In this document: positions 33,063-45,752 of the stretch, piece after piece | How positions within the stretch are numbered: the first letter of the stretch is position 1 | Layout: each line of letters starts with the position of its first letter | Source: Ampelomyces quisqualis | Lineage: Eukaryota > Ascomycota > Dothideomycetes > Pleosporales > Phaeosphaeriaceae | Direction: 5' to 3' | DNA length: 64,000 bases | Assembly: GCA_018398575.1 (NCBI GenBank) | Contig: JAGTXZ010000020.1 | Coordinates: 124,001-188,000, forward strand | Notes under the pieces: model-generated | Told to the model about the DNA's origin: nothing | Database searches by the model: none | What the model saw: the letters and a program-made list of their open reading frames with translations, nothing else | Made by a program: the position numbers and the translations under genes

Positions 33063-33912
33063 AATGTACAAATGAGACGAGGATAAGTTTTACAAATTGA
33101 TCGCTAAAAACAACCCATATTCTGGAAAGGGCTGTGAAAGACGAACAGTCTTAGTCTCCAAAATTGTGCCTGGGCAGTATCGCTTTGCTATCGTTGACGG
33201 CGGGAACGAAGAACGGCCCTAATTTCGCAATGCCGTAGACAAGTTTTTCAATTGATGCGAGTCTCGCCTAATATCTGATAGACGCTATAGGCCTGATTGG
33301 GATAAGCAAGGCTATAATGATGGTAGAAAGGCACGGCACTTTGTCTTGAAGATGGGTCCGCCACACGGTCCGCTGGGTCAACCAACTACTTTGGCTTCGC
33401 GGCTAAAATCAATCTGGTCGCACTTTATTATCAAGCGCCTTCGATCTTCCTATGTTACCATTGAAACCGATATCCCATTTCACAATCTGGCTGGCGCGCA
33501 CTATTTCATGGCGTACATAGACCAGATCGCAGAGCTTATAGGTCCTCAGAAGCTCGGTAACTGTTTGAGTGTCAAACTCAAAGCAGTACCTACCACAGCC
33601 CTATGCCAGGCTAATCTCGCAGCGTTTTGTGCGGAGCCCATCGATGGTAACCGGGAGTGGCATCAGATGACACTGCATAACATTAACTTTGCACGCTATG
33701 TTCTGTTATTGGTTGACACTAGTTATTGCTTCAAGATGCGAGATAACCCGCGGTGTTGGAAGCAACCGACTCCAGAGCAGATCGATAACGCTGAGATTAT
33801 CTTCAGGGTGCATAAAAGAGCGGAAATGCTCAAACAGCAGCTTGCTGTCGGCGATGCGCTGTTTGAGACCCGGAAGTTCATCGAAGGCGTTCGAAAATTT
33901 GACCGGGCTTAG
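33063..33912 (+). pseudogene. Broken ORF of unknown family
   Basis: One frame runs from about 33063 to 33912 with two or three internal stops (a TGA near 33073, TAA near 33220, TGA near 33256) and is otherwise protein-like throughout. Recognisable-looking stretches include SKIVPGQYRFAIVDGGNEER, RPDWDKQGYNDGRKARHFVL and, in the open 33346-33912 part, YVTIETDIPFHNLAGAHYF and RVHKRAEMLKQQLAVGDALF. The first ATG of the open part is 33352. I do not recognise the domain. Two of the stops could come from C-to-T changes at CGA or CAA codons. It may still be an intron-containing gene, but no splice sites bracket the stops convincingly. Confidence 0.5.
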
Positions 33913-34906
33913 ATGCCCGCACAAGCTCCGGCCCCTGTACCAGCTATATGACACATCGCCAGTCTATCGACTACAGTAACTTAATCATCCAAGAAGTTGT
34001 TACGCGTCAGGCAGTCCACTAGCAATGCAGAAGTATGCGCACCCGTTCCTAGACTAGCCCGTCCGCACACTGCGGAGAGCGGCATATTCAGATGCCCGTG
34101 GGGCCTTACCTCTTACTATTTACTAATCTTGTCGCGCAAAGCCAGCGAGTCTTGCCTTATTCTCTACTCCAACAGACAGCAAAATTACTACAGCAGGTTC
34201 CCGTTACCTATTCCGGGTTTCTATGTCAATCCGCACCAAATGCTCGAGTGCACTTACTTCCAAAGCAGCCGCCAGTGTATACGGCACAATACAATAGCTA
34301 CAACTGCCAGGCATATAATTTTCCAAGAGAGCATCTAACAAGTTCAAGCCGGTACACCCCCGCGTTACCGCGTGGTAGTATAACAAATTGGCGATCGTCG
34401 CCTAGAAGCATTTACCAGCTGCGAGTCGTCCTGATGTGGCCTAACGGTAGTGCACAATCTTCAGGCCGATACCGGTACAATCTTGTCGGCAGCTTTACCT
34501 TCTGACTGCTTATTACCTCCGCCTTTCTACACAGAGCCGTTGGCGTCTCGAGCTGGAGTAAAAAGAATACAGGATCCCTCTAGTAGTAGTAAATTCCAGA
34601 CCTCGACCTTCAAGACATTGCAGCTGATTTGCTTCACGGGTTAAATTGAAATGCTTCCGATTGGCAAAGACTGCTACACAGGCTAAATCGGAGACTTCTT
34701 GTCACAAGCTCTGGTAATTAATCCAATCCAACCTTATTCTAGCATTTTCTAAAGCAGCTCCTCCAAGATCCTCAATATTAACACCGTCCACCATCAACCC
34801 TGCGCTCGGCGTAAAGACTAGCTCCCTGCCATACCAGACTGAAATCCATCCTAACGAATGACCATCATGCCCTTATACTCCGTCTCTCGAGTCGCTTCGC
34901 CCCACC
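33913..34906. other. No supported gene
   Basis: Overlapping plus-strand ORFs (33997-34338, 34092-34505, 34450-34644) have no motif and conflict with one another. A TAGTAGTAG run is at about 34580. Confidence 0.45.
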
Positions 34907-35170
34907 CTACGCTGTATAACCCATCTCTAGTTCAATGCACCAGATATCATCGGACCATATCTTCCATTTAACTTCGCGGATGCACACTTCCGTCACATTG
35001 TCTCCTCCACCGTCTATGAAAAAAAAACTGCCGTTGCTCTCGTACACAATGATCTTGATATTCTCCTCCGTCTCTGGGATATAGCAGTTGCCCAATACCG
35101 CAGGATTACCTACGTCCGTAACGACATAGTGCCCCACCAGAAAGCCCCTAATCCCTAGTGTCTTCAACAT
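34907..35170 (-). CDS. Small hypothetical ORF, 87 aa
   Basis: ATG at 35170 and TAG at 34907. The product has FFFIDGGGD and VCIREVKWKIWSDDIW stretches with balanced composition, and it starts from a true ATG, unlike most short frames nearby. No splice sites, signal peptide or family is visible, so it may be a chance or remnant ORF on the edge of the AT-rich block. Confidence 0.3.
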   Translation of the reverse strand: MLKTLGIRGFLVGHYVVTDVGNPAVLGNCYIPETEENIKIIVYESNGSFFFIDGGGDNVTEVCIREVKWKIWSDDIWCIELEMGYTA

Positions 35171-35640
35171 TCACTAAATCTCAAAGCTCATCGCGAAAAG
35201 TACGTACGTCTTTCAAGAACTCCTGTGCACATGGCGCTTCTTTCCTGCTTGAGCAAAAGCCGTACTCCCCTTCTCAAAAGTCTTCTTGCTCAATCCTCTT
35301 ACCGGCTGAATTTCCACAATTGTTGTGCACTAGAACAACTCCGTTCGTCTTTGAGAAAGCCTAATCCTCGTACCCTGTTGGAATTTATGCCCCTTCCTTG
35401 TACCCTGTTGAATATTCCCCCTCCTTGAAAGCTTGTGTGCGTCTATGCAGACAGAGAATACAGGTGTTGCCTACTCTGTCTACACTTTTGCTAACCAATA
35501 GGGGGTTTTCCCAAACCAATCTGAAGTTTCTGATCTGTACTTTGCTAGGCGTTTTGATTGGCAAGGTAGCTTGTGTTAGCGTTAGCGCTAAGTTCAGATA
35601 AGAGGGGTTTCCTGCTAAGTTCAAATCAGAATCAGATCAG
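35171..35640. other. Transition to the AT-rich block; no gene
   Basis: Contains a short duplication (CTTGTACCCTGTTGAAT against CTCGTACCCTGTTGGAAT, about 35355-35415). From about 35640 onward base composition changes abruptly to AT-rich and TpA-rich. Confidence 0.5.
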
Positions 35641-38600
35641 AACACCTACATGTTTGCTACTAGCTATTTCTTACCTAATAATATATTGCTGCTTTCTCTA
35701 CGTTATTCCTATAGATTCTTCTAATAACTGTGCTATAATTGCTATTGCAGCATAGCTGTTATTAGATAAGATACTACTTGCTGCGCTCCTAATTACTCTT
35801 ACCTACAACAATAAGCTACGCTAGCTATATAAGCTATTTAAAAGACTAGGTAACTACAAAATAGTTAATGTATAGGCTAGTAAAGATAAAAGTAGTATAA
35901 GTAATAACCTGTTTAAGTTCTATACCTGTTTTAAGAAACAGAAGGTTTTAAGATTAGTATAGAGTCTTAAGCTACCTACCTGTTTTGCTATACTAGATAG
36001 GTAAGCTTATACTATAACAGAGTTCCTAGAGAAGTTACTTATAGTGTTTCTATAGAGGGCAGTACACCTAATACTGCTAGCGTACTTAATAACGTATTTT
36101 AGGCAGAGCTAGCTATAGATCTCTTACGTATACAATAGAGTTCTAGACTATATATAGGAGTACTAGAGTGCCTAGATAAAGTTTAATAAGTAGCTTATAC
36201 AGCTAGAAAAGCTTAAGGCGTACGCTAGAGCTATATTAGATAGCTTTAATAGAGATAAAGAGCTAATATTTAGCTTTATTAATAGCACTAAGGTGCCTAT
36301 TTACTGCCTAAGTAAGAAGTTGCAGTAGCTATATTACTTAGGCTATAAGAAGTAGTATACTATAAGCTACCTTATTATTGCGTTGCTAAATAGGCTGCTA
36401 GGAGTAGTATACGCTAGTAAGCTAGCAGCTAGTAGTAACGCAGGTTTGTGTATTGCAACAGGTGTTAGCTATAATCTCTAAGAGATTATAGAGTATTAAG
36501 GCGTAGATAAGAAGCTTTACGTGTATAGAGACGTAGCTTTTAGTAGCTAAAAGCTAGTAATTAGAGCGTATAAGCGTCTATACAGTTAGAACCTAATACT
36601 ATCTTAAAAGCGTATAAATTAGTAGTATTCAACTAAGAGAATTATAGTAGAGATAGGCATAGGTAGCGTTAAGAGCAACTTTAAGTAGCTATACTATTTG
36701 TATAGTATATAGAGTAGCAATTGCCTAGTAAGATACTACTTACTAGTGTTTAGCTTTATGTAGAACTGCTAGACTTGTATACGTAGAAGCAACTAACTTT
36801 CTTAGATATTTTACCTTACGCTACTAAATTTAGAGGAATATATTAGCTTAGAAGTTGCATAGAAGCATACTAATTTAAATAAGTAGGTTAGATTTAGTAT
36901 ATTATACAAGTAGTAATCTAGTAGTGTTAATATAGATTAGAAACGTGTATATTTAGTGTTAAACAAGGTGCAACTCTATAGTGCACAAGTATTACTAACT
37001 ACCTAATAAGGCCTAGCGTACACTTTAAGTGCTATGCAAACGTGTTAGAGCTAGCCTTAGAATATTAAAATTAGAGAGGATAACGTGTTAAGTGCAGGGT
37101 AGCTTAAAAATGCAAAAAACTAGCTAAATATATAGCATTTAGCCTATTTTTACATCTATTAAAAGTAGAACACTAGACAACGCAGCATATATATTAAAGG
37201 ACGCCTATAATAACAGCTACCTAAGCTAAAATAGCCTATGCAGCTACCTGCCTAGTATGTACAACACTACTTTTAACGCTATACTACTCTCTACTACTAC
37301 TGTTTTAACGCTGTAATAACACTATAATTGCATCTAGCTTCTAATTCTACTCCTCTTGCTTTTTCTTTACGTCCTCTAACCTTTCTGTTATAAGTTTCTC
37401 TAGGCTTACAGTAATACTAGCAGTATTATTGCAGTAATTATAACTACTTAGGCCTTGTAACACCTCTAGGACCTGCTTAGTCTTTTGGCTTTATGCCTCT
37501 ATTAGCCTCTTAAATAATATATCTATGTTATTAGCATTGCTACGTTAACTGCGGTAAGCTTTAACTCTATTATTTAGGTTCTAACTGCTTGTTTTCTACT
37601 GCTTTAATAATAGCTAAGAGAATAATAGCTAAGATAGCTAAAAGGCCTTAGATGTCTCTATAACTAAATTAGAAGTCTAGCTCTTATTACGCTAATAGCT
37701 AAGTAAGTTAACCTAGCGTTCTTCTTTATAAATAGCTTCTGCAGCAGCTAACTCTTTGTTTACAATAGACTTACTAACAGCGTTCTATTTCTTAATTAGG
37801 TTATTAAGAGCCTAGTAGTAAGAGCCTAAGTTTACTTCTTTACTAGAAGTCTTCTCCTCTAGCTCTTGCTTTTAACGCTCTATCTTACGCAATAATAAGC
37901 TTTTAAGCGTGTACTTATTATACTAAAACAACTTAACACTATAGATCTAGACGTTCTGCTTACGCTAATTAATTACTTTGCGTACAAAGGATATCTTTTC
38001 TTAATAGAATTGTAGTAAGTGCTTACACAGCGCTGCTGCTAGTAGAACTACTGCCTTACGCTTACTTCTAGAAATATAGCTTGTATAAGCAGAGCGCCTA
38101 TTATACTCTCTACTTAAGCTATATAGCTTATTACTTTAAGTAGAGCTTGTAGCGCTCTAATTCTAATTAATATTAAGCTTCTCTTGCAACTAATCTAACA
38201 ACACAACTAGCGTTATTAACCTTACTAGTATTAGGATTATTTTAGCTACCTTCTTCTTCTTCTTATCTATACCTAATATAATCTTCTGATTAGGATTAGG
38301 ATAGTAAGGTGCTTCTACACCTTATAGATAAGTAATAGGAGTAGCAGTAGGGCTCTGCAAAGCCTCTCTTAATTAGACTAGTAGTACTCTAGTTATATAT
38401 GTTGTTATATAGAAAGATAGTAAAGGTAGTTTTAGTAGCAGGCTAACTTTAGATTAATTAGATCTATTATTAAAAAGTTAATAAGCAGCAGCAGCAATAG
38501 CGCTACCTAGAGGGCTTCTAGAGCTAAGATTACAAACAGAATTGTGCCTTATATTACAACGTATATTTTGTTAAAGTTTTAAAAGGTATAGAGTTATATA

Positions 38601-40270
38601 GCTTATAACTTAGTGCTAATAAGTTACTATAGTTCTAATAAGAAAACTTATTAATATAAACTCTATACAGCCTATATTTAGTTTAATCTAAAGTTTAACT
38701 AGCTATCTAAGGTTAGGCGCAACGCTAATCTATTTGCCCTCTTAGCAAAGTACAGATTAGAAACTTTAGATTGGTTTAGGAAAACCTCCTAATAAGGCTT
38801 TACCTATGCAGGCAGCGATATTAATTAATAACAAGCTACTAGCAAGGGTCTAGCTTAACGCTATAGGCTGGTTCGCGTAAGTACGATCTATAACGTAAGC
38901 TACTACCAAGCGCCCGCTCCTGCCAAACGCTCGCAAATACGCATTTACACTACCTACTTTGTAAGGCTGTAGAGCTACCTACAACAGCTATTATCACGAG
39001 ATTTTCTAGTGTTGCTGTCGCATAGGGTATTAGAGTAGATTAAATTAACTAGAATTACGTAATTACTTTATAGGTCGGCTTAATTTACCAGCTAGAGCGT
39101 AAAGTAGCTATTACTACTAGCTCTTCTACACTACCTGCAGCAGGCTTTCTATCTACTTCTACACTCTGCACTGCAACTTAAAGCTTAAGGCTGCGCCTCT
39201 TACTCTTTTAAGACAATTTAAGATTGTTCTAGAGTTGCTTTTTAAGCTACCTAGCTATCTAATCTTCCTTGCAGGTAAGGCGCTTTTGTTTAGCTTTATA
39301 GTCCTGCTTCTTCTTTGCTACAACTCTGTTAAGACAACGCTCTTTAAGCTACTAAGCCTTAGCAAGCTTTTGCTGCTCTCTTAGATTTATAGCCTTAGTT
39401 TTCTAGTGTTAAGCTGCCTGTTCTTTAAGGTCTTTTTGCTCCTAGCGTTAACAAGCTTGCTCTACCTTTATAGGTAACTAGAATTAAGCTCTACTATTTG
39501 AATTTTTAGGCAGCAGCAGTAATAAAGCTTTGCTACGCTGCCTACGCTTCTTCTTATTAGCTAGGACCTCTTTAAGCTAGTTGTTCTTATGCTAAAGAAG
39601 GGTGTTTTTTACAGAGATAGTGTAGATTGTTTAGCTAAGCTTCTTCGACTTTGTATTATATATATTATCTACAGCCTCCCTTAAAAGACGCTCTATCTTT
39701 CTTTAATTACTTGCACTAAGTACTAACGTTATGCTATTACTTAAAGATAGCCTAGAGTTGCTTAGAGTTGCAGTGCTAAAGCAATAGAGTATTACATCCG
39801 GCTTAAAGAGATAAAGCCCTATAGCTGCAAAGGCCTTTATTACAAGCGTTTCTGTAAAGGAGGAGGTCTATGCTGCATTAAATAGTTAATAGAAATCGCG
39901 CTTGGTAATAGAGGTGAGTCCTTAGGAGATATTTAAGAAGCTAGTAAGCTTAGCTTTGTATGCAGCTGCTAACAGAGCAAACATAACGACGTTAAGTAGC
40001 TGCAGCGTATGCGTACTATAAGGTAGATATATAGCTAATAGGATCTTGTTCTGGTTGCAATAGCTAATAAAATCTATAGTAATATAGCTGCCATAGCCGT
40101 TAAGGATGAGTAAGCGGTATAAGCTTTGGGCTTTGGCTTTGGTTTCTCGATTAAACACCTGCTTGAGCCAGGCTAATCCTATCTTATTACTAGTCCATCC
40201 AGATAGTGATGAGGTAAAGAAAGCTTGGTGTTTCTTTAGGTCAAAGTCTTGTAACCATGTGTCTTGAATA
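35641..40270. other. AT-rich, RIP-like repeat block I
   Basis: There are almost no long ORFs, because TAA and TAG are abundant in all frames. TpA is strikingly frequent and TCA/TGA trinucleotides nearly absent. The block holds Harbinger-like and Fot1/pogo-like transposase remnants, listed separately. Between about 36850 and 39120 there is coil-like minus-strand protein text (for example VLEVLQGLSSYNYCNN near 37440) that I cannot assign. Confidence 0.7.
36080..36850 (+). mobile_element. PIF/Harbinger-like transposase remnant
   Basis: Read through stops on the plus strand, the text matches the DDE_Tnp_4 pattern: a DVAF step (36525-36545, the conserved Asp followed by Ala), a YKRLY/QKRIN stretch, then an RIIVEIGIGSVKSNFK helix (about 36635-36680, the E of the triad within IVE) and a final hydrophobic helix with CxTC. 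At least ten stops, nearly all TAG or TAA, interrupt it. The family call is moderate. Terminal inverted repeats were not found. A dead copy. Confidence 0.45.
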
Positions 40271-40280
40271 TTGCGGCTCT
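39120..40280 (-). mobile_element. Fot1/pogo-type (Tc1/mariner superfamily) transposase remnant
   Basis: The minus-strand text from about 40280 gives TWLQDFDLKKHQAFFTSS, then SGWTSNKIGLAWLKQVFNRE and the DDE core: YRLLILNGYGSYIT (conserved DGHGSH decayed to NGYGSY), FISYCNQNKILLAIYLPYST and HTLQLLNVVMFALL (PPHSTHxLQPLDV in the family). Downstream comes the coiled, Lys/Glu-rich tail typical of fungal pogo elements, running to about 39120 with several stops. The remaining open part is 39922-40158. The first catalytic Asp region and the N-terminal HTH/CENP-B part are missing because non-AT-rich sequence begins at about 40280. The changes Asp-to-Asn, His-to-Tyr and Pro-to-Leu are all G-to-A or C-to-T. 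Confidence 0.85.
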
Positions 40281-40522
40281 GAGCTTAGGCTATTACTACC
40301 GTTTGACCCTCGAATCCTTCCCGCATGCGATACCTGACACTGCATGCAACACCAGCACCGCCCCATCGCTGGATGCTGATGCTGGTATATGTCGCGCCGG
40401 TGAAGCTATGTGGTAAAAGTTCTTAAATCGAGACAATAGAGCAAAAAATCTTAGATAGATCATATAAATTATTTCTAATCAACGTTTCAAGGCAATGAAT
40501 CATCAAGATCCCGTTTGTTCGT

Positions 40523-40840
40523 TCAATCCATCTTGAGTAGACTACTCGAGCCGACCTGACTTGCAGTTAATACTATAAGAACATCTCTATTGTTACGCAG
40601 TGGACTTACAATCTCCTGCTTCGACGCTAGCGTTGGATAGATGCCATCCAAGTTTTGATGATTCTTGTAGTATGTTGCATGATTGATCTCACAAGTTCCC
40701 TCTGGATCCCCTTTGTGACTTTCGCAAAATTCTCGGTTGCAGAGAAGACAGGTCCTTGTCGATCCTTTTGTCGTAAGTCCTCCATGTTTGGTGGGATTAC
40801 GCGTTTGCATGCGATCGCAGATAAAGCAAGGAAGAGCCAT
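40523..40840 (-). CDS. Small zinc-finger-like protein, likely two exons, 87 aa
   Basis: The start is ATG 40840 (MALPCFICDRMQTRN). Exons are 40840-40610 and 40555-40523. The 54-bp intron has a perfect GTAAGT donor, a TATTAAC branch site and acceptor GTCAG, and gives a phase-0 join. Unspliced, the frame stays open to 40523 (105 aa), and an alternative acceptor 4 bp earlier gives a shorter end. Cys/His spacing CFIC...CLLCNREFCESH...C fits a small treble-clef or B-box-like zinc site. No signal peptide. It is the only intact-looking gene inside the AT-rich half and sits in a GC-balanced island bounded by the pogo and Helitron remnants. Confidence 0.65.
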   Translation of the reverse strand: MALPCFICDRMQTRNPTKHGGLTTKGSTRTCLLCNREFCESHKGDPEGTCEINHATYYKNHQNLDGIYPTLASKQEIVSPLRNNRDVLIVLTASQVGSSSLLKMD

Positions 40841-41863
40841 GAAAGCTAAGGAGGTGGAAAAATTTGGTCAAGGAAACCAGCTGGCAAACCTTGATAGCTT
40901 TAAGTAACCTTATCTTACACCACCTGAATGGCTGTATGACTCCAATTCAAGGCAGCCATTGCATTTCTGCAGAGCGATAGCAAGGACCTGCATGAAAGAC
41001 CACTACCGAAAACGTGTCGTAGGCCGTTCCTCCAACCCGGGTACCCCATTGCTGCATCCCTGCACCGACCGTAATTTGGCTAGGGTAGCACAGATAAGTT
41101 GCTGGGCACTCTGCTCCACCTTTCATGGTCCAATAGATCCTTACTACCGGGGAGTGCTGCGTTTGACGTCAGGACCGAATGTGATCGTCCTAGATTTTCG
41201 GAAATACCGTATGTTTACTTATCTTAACGTAAGGCACGAAGCTGCAGTTCACGAACCAATGCCTGTGCATCATGTTCGCTTATGCAAATGGAGTTATGTG
41301 CAGCTGTCGTGACTTGTGTCCTTGGTAGGCTTGCCAGCGCGGCACTTAGAGCCTAAGGATGCACAAAGACCTGATGCAAACGGCGCAATCCTCAATGCTC
41401 ATGTCTTATGCGAACGTCTGTTCGAGGTAGAGGCTGCTCGCTGGGGATGTAGGTCGCGCGGATAGAAATGAGTTGGTTGGCTGCAGCTCGCAGCACCTAC
41501 GCAACGTACCAGAATATACCGGTACCAATTGTGAGACGCTACGTGGCACGCCAACACATGCATTCCGAACAATAGCGATGACTCAACACAACGGCCTTGG
41601 CCTGCTTCCATATCATGAAAAGGCCACTTGGCTAAGGTGAGCGTGTCCCAGCACGTTCATGATGCCGTGCAACCAAGATGGAGGCAATGCCGAAGAGACC
41701 TAACGGGATGGTTCGAAACACACCCCTTAAGGCCTCATCTATATGAACAACCAGCTGAAATACATAAATTCACGAATTATCAATCCATTTCTCCCGTATA
41801 GGTTGCGCGATAGGCTAGTCTCCAAGGGCGCTTATATAAAAGTCTGTCAGTTCGTAAACGTTA
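40841..41863. other. GC-balanced island, no further gene
   Basis: Normal base composition with ORFs 40959-41312 and 41399-41611, which lack motifs. TGA and TCA are frequent here, in sharp contrast with both flanks, so this piece has not been through the same mutational process. The sequence ends abruptly at the proposed Helitron terminus at 41864. Confidence 0.6.
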
Positions 41864-43099
41864 CTAAAGGAGGCTGCGTAGCAGCTATTCTATAATTATA
41901 ATTATTTAGTTACACTACTTATACGCAAGGCAGAACCTTGCAAGCTTAAACTTAGGAGCTTAATTGTAACTACCTTAACTAGACATATTATTAATACTAC
42001 TACTACTACTACTATGTTTATTCTGTTTAGTTATAACAACGTTACTTGTAAACATACTGCTAGGAACAGTTACAGTAGAACGTACAGGATTAGAGTGCAA
42101 GATAAAGATCTGCATCTAACTAGTATAGCTAAACCTAAATAAAGAGGTTAGAGAAGGTATAGATAGCAGGTTATCTTTATACTTATCTATAACTTTAACG
42201 TTATACTTAAATAGCTAACAACGCTAGTAATTAGTGTTTCTTATAACAACAGTATTACTAGCCTTTAATTTAAGACAATTGTACTTAAAACATGTAAGCT
42301 ACATAGTGTAATAATCTGTATACTATAATATACTTAAATAGTTCTTTAAAGAGTAATCTACGCAACAATTACATATAAGAGATAGTAATATATATAAGGC
42401 TAGTAGCAAAGTCTTACTTACTTAACAAATTAAGAATTGCCTAGTTAATAAAAATACTTTGTAATTTGTGCACAGTAATAGCGTATGCTAGAGTAATAGA
42501 AAACTATATATAAATACATGTAACTAAACCTAACACCTAGTTACAAGATAACTAAAAGATAAGCACTAGCTTCTCTCTAGTGTCTAGATCTAGAAGTAGC
42601 TTAGGTCTATTATAATAGTTAAAGGCAACTAATAAGGCAAATAGAAGATCTGTAGCAGAATCTACCTCTTCTAGCTATATAATATTACAAAGTGTACTAA
42701 CTGCTCTATTAAACAGTATATAGTTAGCCTAAATATTCTCTCTTAGTATAACATAACACCTAATAGATAGGTATAGCTGCTTCTAAAGATTTCTAGCGTC
42801 TTCTATTAATCTGTTTTTAGCACTATAGCTATAAATTGTTTAACTTCTATAATTGCTAATAGTTATAGCTATGCACTTCTTCTTAATGTTAATAGATATA
42901 GATAGCGTTTTTAAATAACGTAATATTCTTGTTAGTAAGAAGCACCTTTGCACGTATATAGCTTAACAACAACTACTAGTCTTTTATAGTAGTCTTGTTT
43001 ATGCAAAGATTAGCTAACGCAGCTTAAAAATTAATAGCCTCTTTGTTAGCTCTTTGCTAACGTTTTATAACATCTAACGTAATAGTTATATTAAACAGC

Positions 43100-43760
43100 T
43101 AATATAGTTGCTAACTGTTAATATAGTTACTATTATTAGTTTTGCTTACTTTAGTACTGTAAAGTAAAGCAGCAGCAACAGGTAGCAACTAGCAAAAGTC
43201 CCTAATTAATAAGATACTTATACTACTAAAGTCTTTGTTATTAGCTTTAATCTGTTGCAATTAGCAATTAATCTAAAACAACTAGATTAGACTAACTATA
43301 CTCTTCTTATTAATAATAAAGTAATAGATATAGCAGAACTTAGACTACAATAACGTAAGAGTAGATAACAGCAGATCCTAATACCTACTCTTCTTAACTA
43401 GTAGTTGTAAAAGCGAATAAAGTGTCTGTCTACTAATATTATAAGTAGCTACACCTGTAAGAGTAGCTTAAAGGACTAGAGATAGTTAACTAGTATCTTT
43501 AGCCTGTTTATTAAGGCTCTTACACATTATACAAACAACAGTTGTCTTCTCTATGCCTTCTTTACCTTCTATTTATACTAATAATAGTAACAGAGTATAA
43601 CTATTGCACAACTGTTAGTAATAATTAATAAAGAGTAGATAAGCCTTTGCCTGCTTACTCTCTAAGCCTTTAAATAGAATAATACTAGAAGTAGACTTAC
43701 CTAGAGTAACAAAATAGTTATATTTTATAGTCTTTTACTAATTAATGCTAAGATTAGGAT
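43100..43760 (-). pseudogene. PIF1-like helicase remnant
   Basis: On the minus strand, through several stops, the text gives a start like SKQAKAYLLFINYY, a decayed Walker A (IEGKEGIEKTTVV at about 43573-43535, against GEGGTGKSTVV in the family), a TLTGVATYNISRQTLYSLL segment (family ATTGVAAxxIxGxTLHSLL), a Walker B-like INKKSIVS (family DEKSMVS) and IRDFCQLLPVAAALLYS (family GDFYQLPPV). Replacements such as G-to-E, D-to-N and P-to-L are the expected result of C-to-T/G-to-A mutation. Helicases of this type are the Hel domain of Helitron RepHel proteins. Confidence 0.75.
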
Positions 43761-45752
43761 AGGTACTAACACAGTTACTTTAGTTAACGTTATTAATGTT
43801 ACAGAAACCTAGATAATCTTATAGATTAACGTTCTCTCTAGTGTTACAGTTTGGTAACTAATAAGCAAGATTAGCCTATTCTGCGTCTATATCTTTTAGA
43901 AGAGCATCTAAGGTACCCTTATATACATCTTCTTTAGGTAGCTAGTTAAAGTTGTTATCTATAAGTCTATTGTGTAGATAAGAACACAAAGCTTTACACT
44001 CTGCATAGGCTTCTGCAAAAGAGTTATATTATTAATAATAGATTTCCAGAATGTGCAACAGCTCTTGTACATCTTAAAAGAGATAATGTAGTATAAGCTT
44101 TACTTAACTAAAATACTTAACATCCTTAAAAGAATAGCGTAGAAAGTAAGTAAAGATTTGCTTCTTAGCAATTAGACAAATAGTTATAGTTATAGTACCT
44201 TAAGAACGTAAAGAACGTTACTTTACTTATGTTATCTAAGGTAACCCTACGCTCCTTATACTTCTCTAATATAGAGAGTCCTTAACGTGTTTCTTTACTC
44301 TTAATATAGTACAGATATAAATGTTACTCTTCTAAGCAAAGATCTACACTAACAAAAGTACGTAAAGAGTGCTTAAGAGGTAGATTAAGAAAGTAATAGC
44401 ACACTTCTTAAGCTAAATAGTTGCAATCTCTAATAAGCTTATTTATTATCTTAGTTACTAGAGACTAGAATAGCTGTCTCTTATTAACAAATAGAATTAA
44501 GGTACTAGCTAACTATTAGTATAATAGTAACTTTTTCTTAGCTTTAGTAGTATACTTAACTACGTAGTTAATAATAGCGCGTAGATTAGTGCAAGGTAAT
44601 ACGTTAGTGTTTACCTACTATACTATAGTAGTAAGCTAATTATACTTGTTTACTATACTATTATTTTAAGTAGAATAGAACTAGATCTACTCTTACCTAG
44701 AAGTAGGATACTTATTAAGTTTTACTTAAGCTTAAACATAATCTAGTAGATAGAAACAGCACTCTTTTTAACTAGTGTTCTTATTCTTACAAAGATAGTA
44801 CTTTGCATTATAAACGTAGAGTTAAACTTAGTTAACAGTAGACAATAAAGTAATAGCGTTGTTCTCTATCTTAACACTAGAAACCTAAAAGATAGATAGT
44901 TTAGTATAAGGGCGTAGTCTAGTGTTAGGCTTAGGATTGAATCTAGTAACATAAATACTCTAGAATTAAGCAAAAAAATCCTTTATGTTATCTGTTATTT
45001 TGCTAGTAGCTTAAAGACTACCTTTAGACTAATATAGCCTATAACTATGCGTGCTGCTCTAAGCCTACTACTTATAGCAATGCTAATAGTTAGTAATATT
45101 AAATTTTAGCTTAAGGACCTTATTCTAAAAAGCCTGTAGACGTCGTACAAAATAATAAGCTATAATAAGTAGATTATTACAAACAGTATCTTAAGTATGC
45201 TAAGCACGTAAAGCTAGATTAGCTACTAAATCTACCTATTAACTATAGTTTAGTAATAGTTATATAAGCAAATCTTAATAGTAATTAGCTGCACTAAAGG
45301 TAACAAACAATAAAGGATATTGCAACTACTAGACTATAGCCTTAACTTACTTTATTTTACCTGCTTAGTAAGGCTATAAGATTTATAGATTAGATAAGTA
45401 CTAAGTAATAGAGTTAATAAGCTGTTCTAAGTTGTTACTATTATCCTAGAATACCTAGCAAAGATTGTTAATAGTAAGATTATATGCTTCTAGATGTAGT
45501 TTATTAACAAAGAATTCTGCCTTAGAGTTAATAGAGGTGCGTATTATAGTGTTAAACACTATGTATCTCTATTGCAGGTACTGCGCAAAGCGTCTATTCT
45601 TAGACAAGAGTAAATGTTAAATGTAATCTAGATAACTAACCTCTCTTATATAAGTGTCTATATAATTAGCCTTTCTACAAGAATAGAGACTAGGAAAAGC
45701 CTAACTTAACAGAGGATAACTCTTATTAAACTTAGACAGAGGTGTAACGTTA

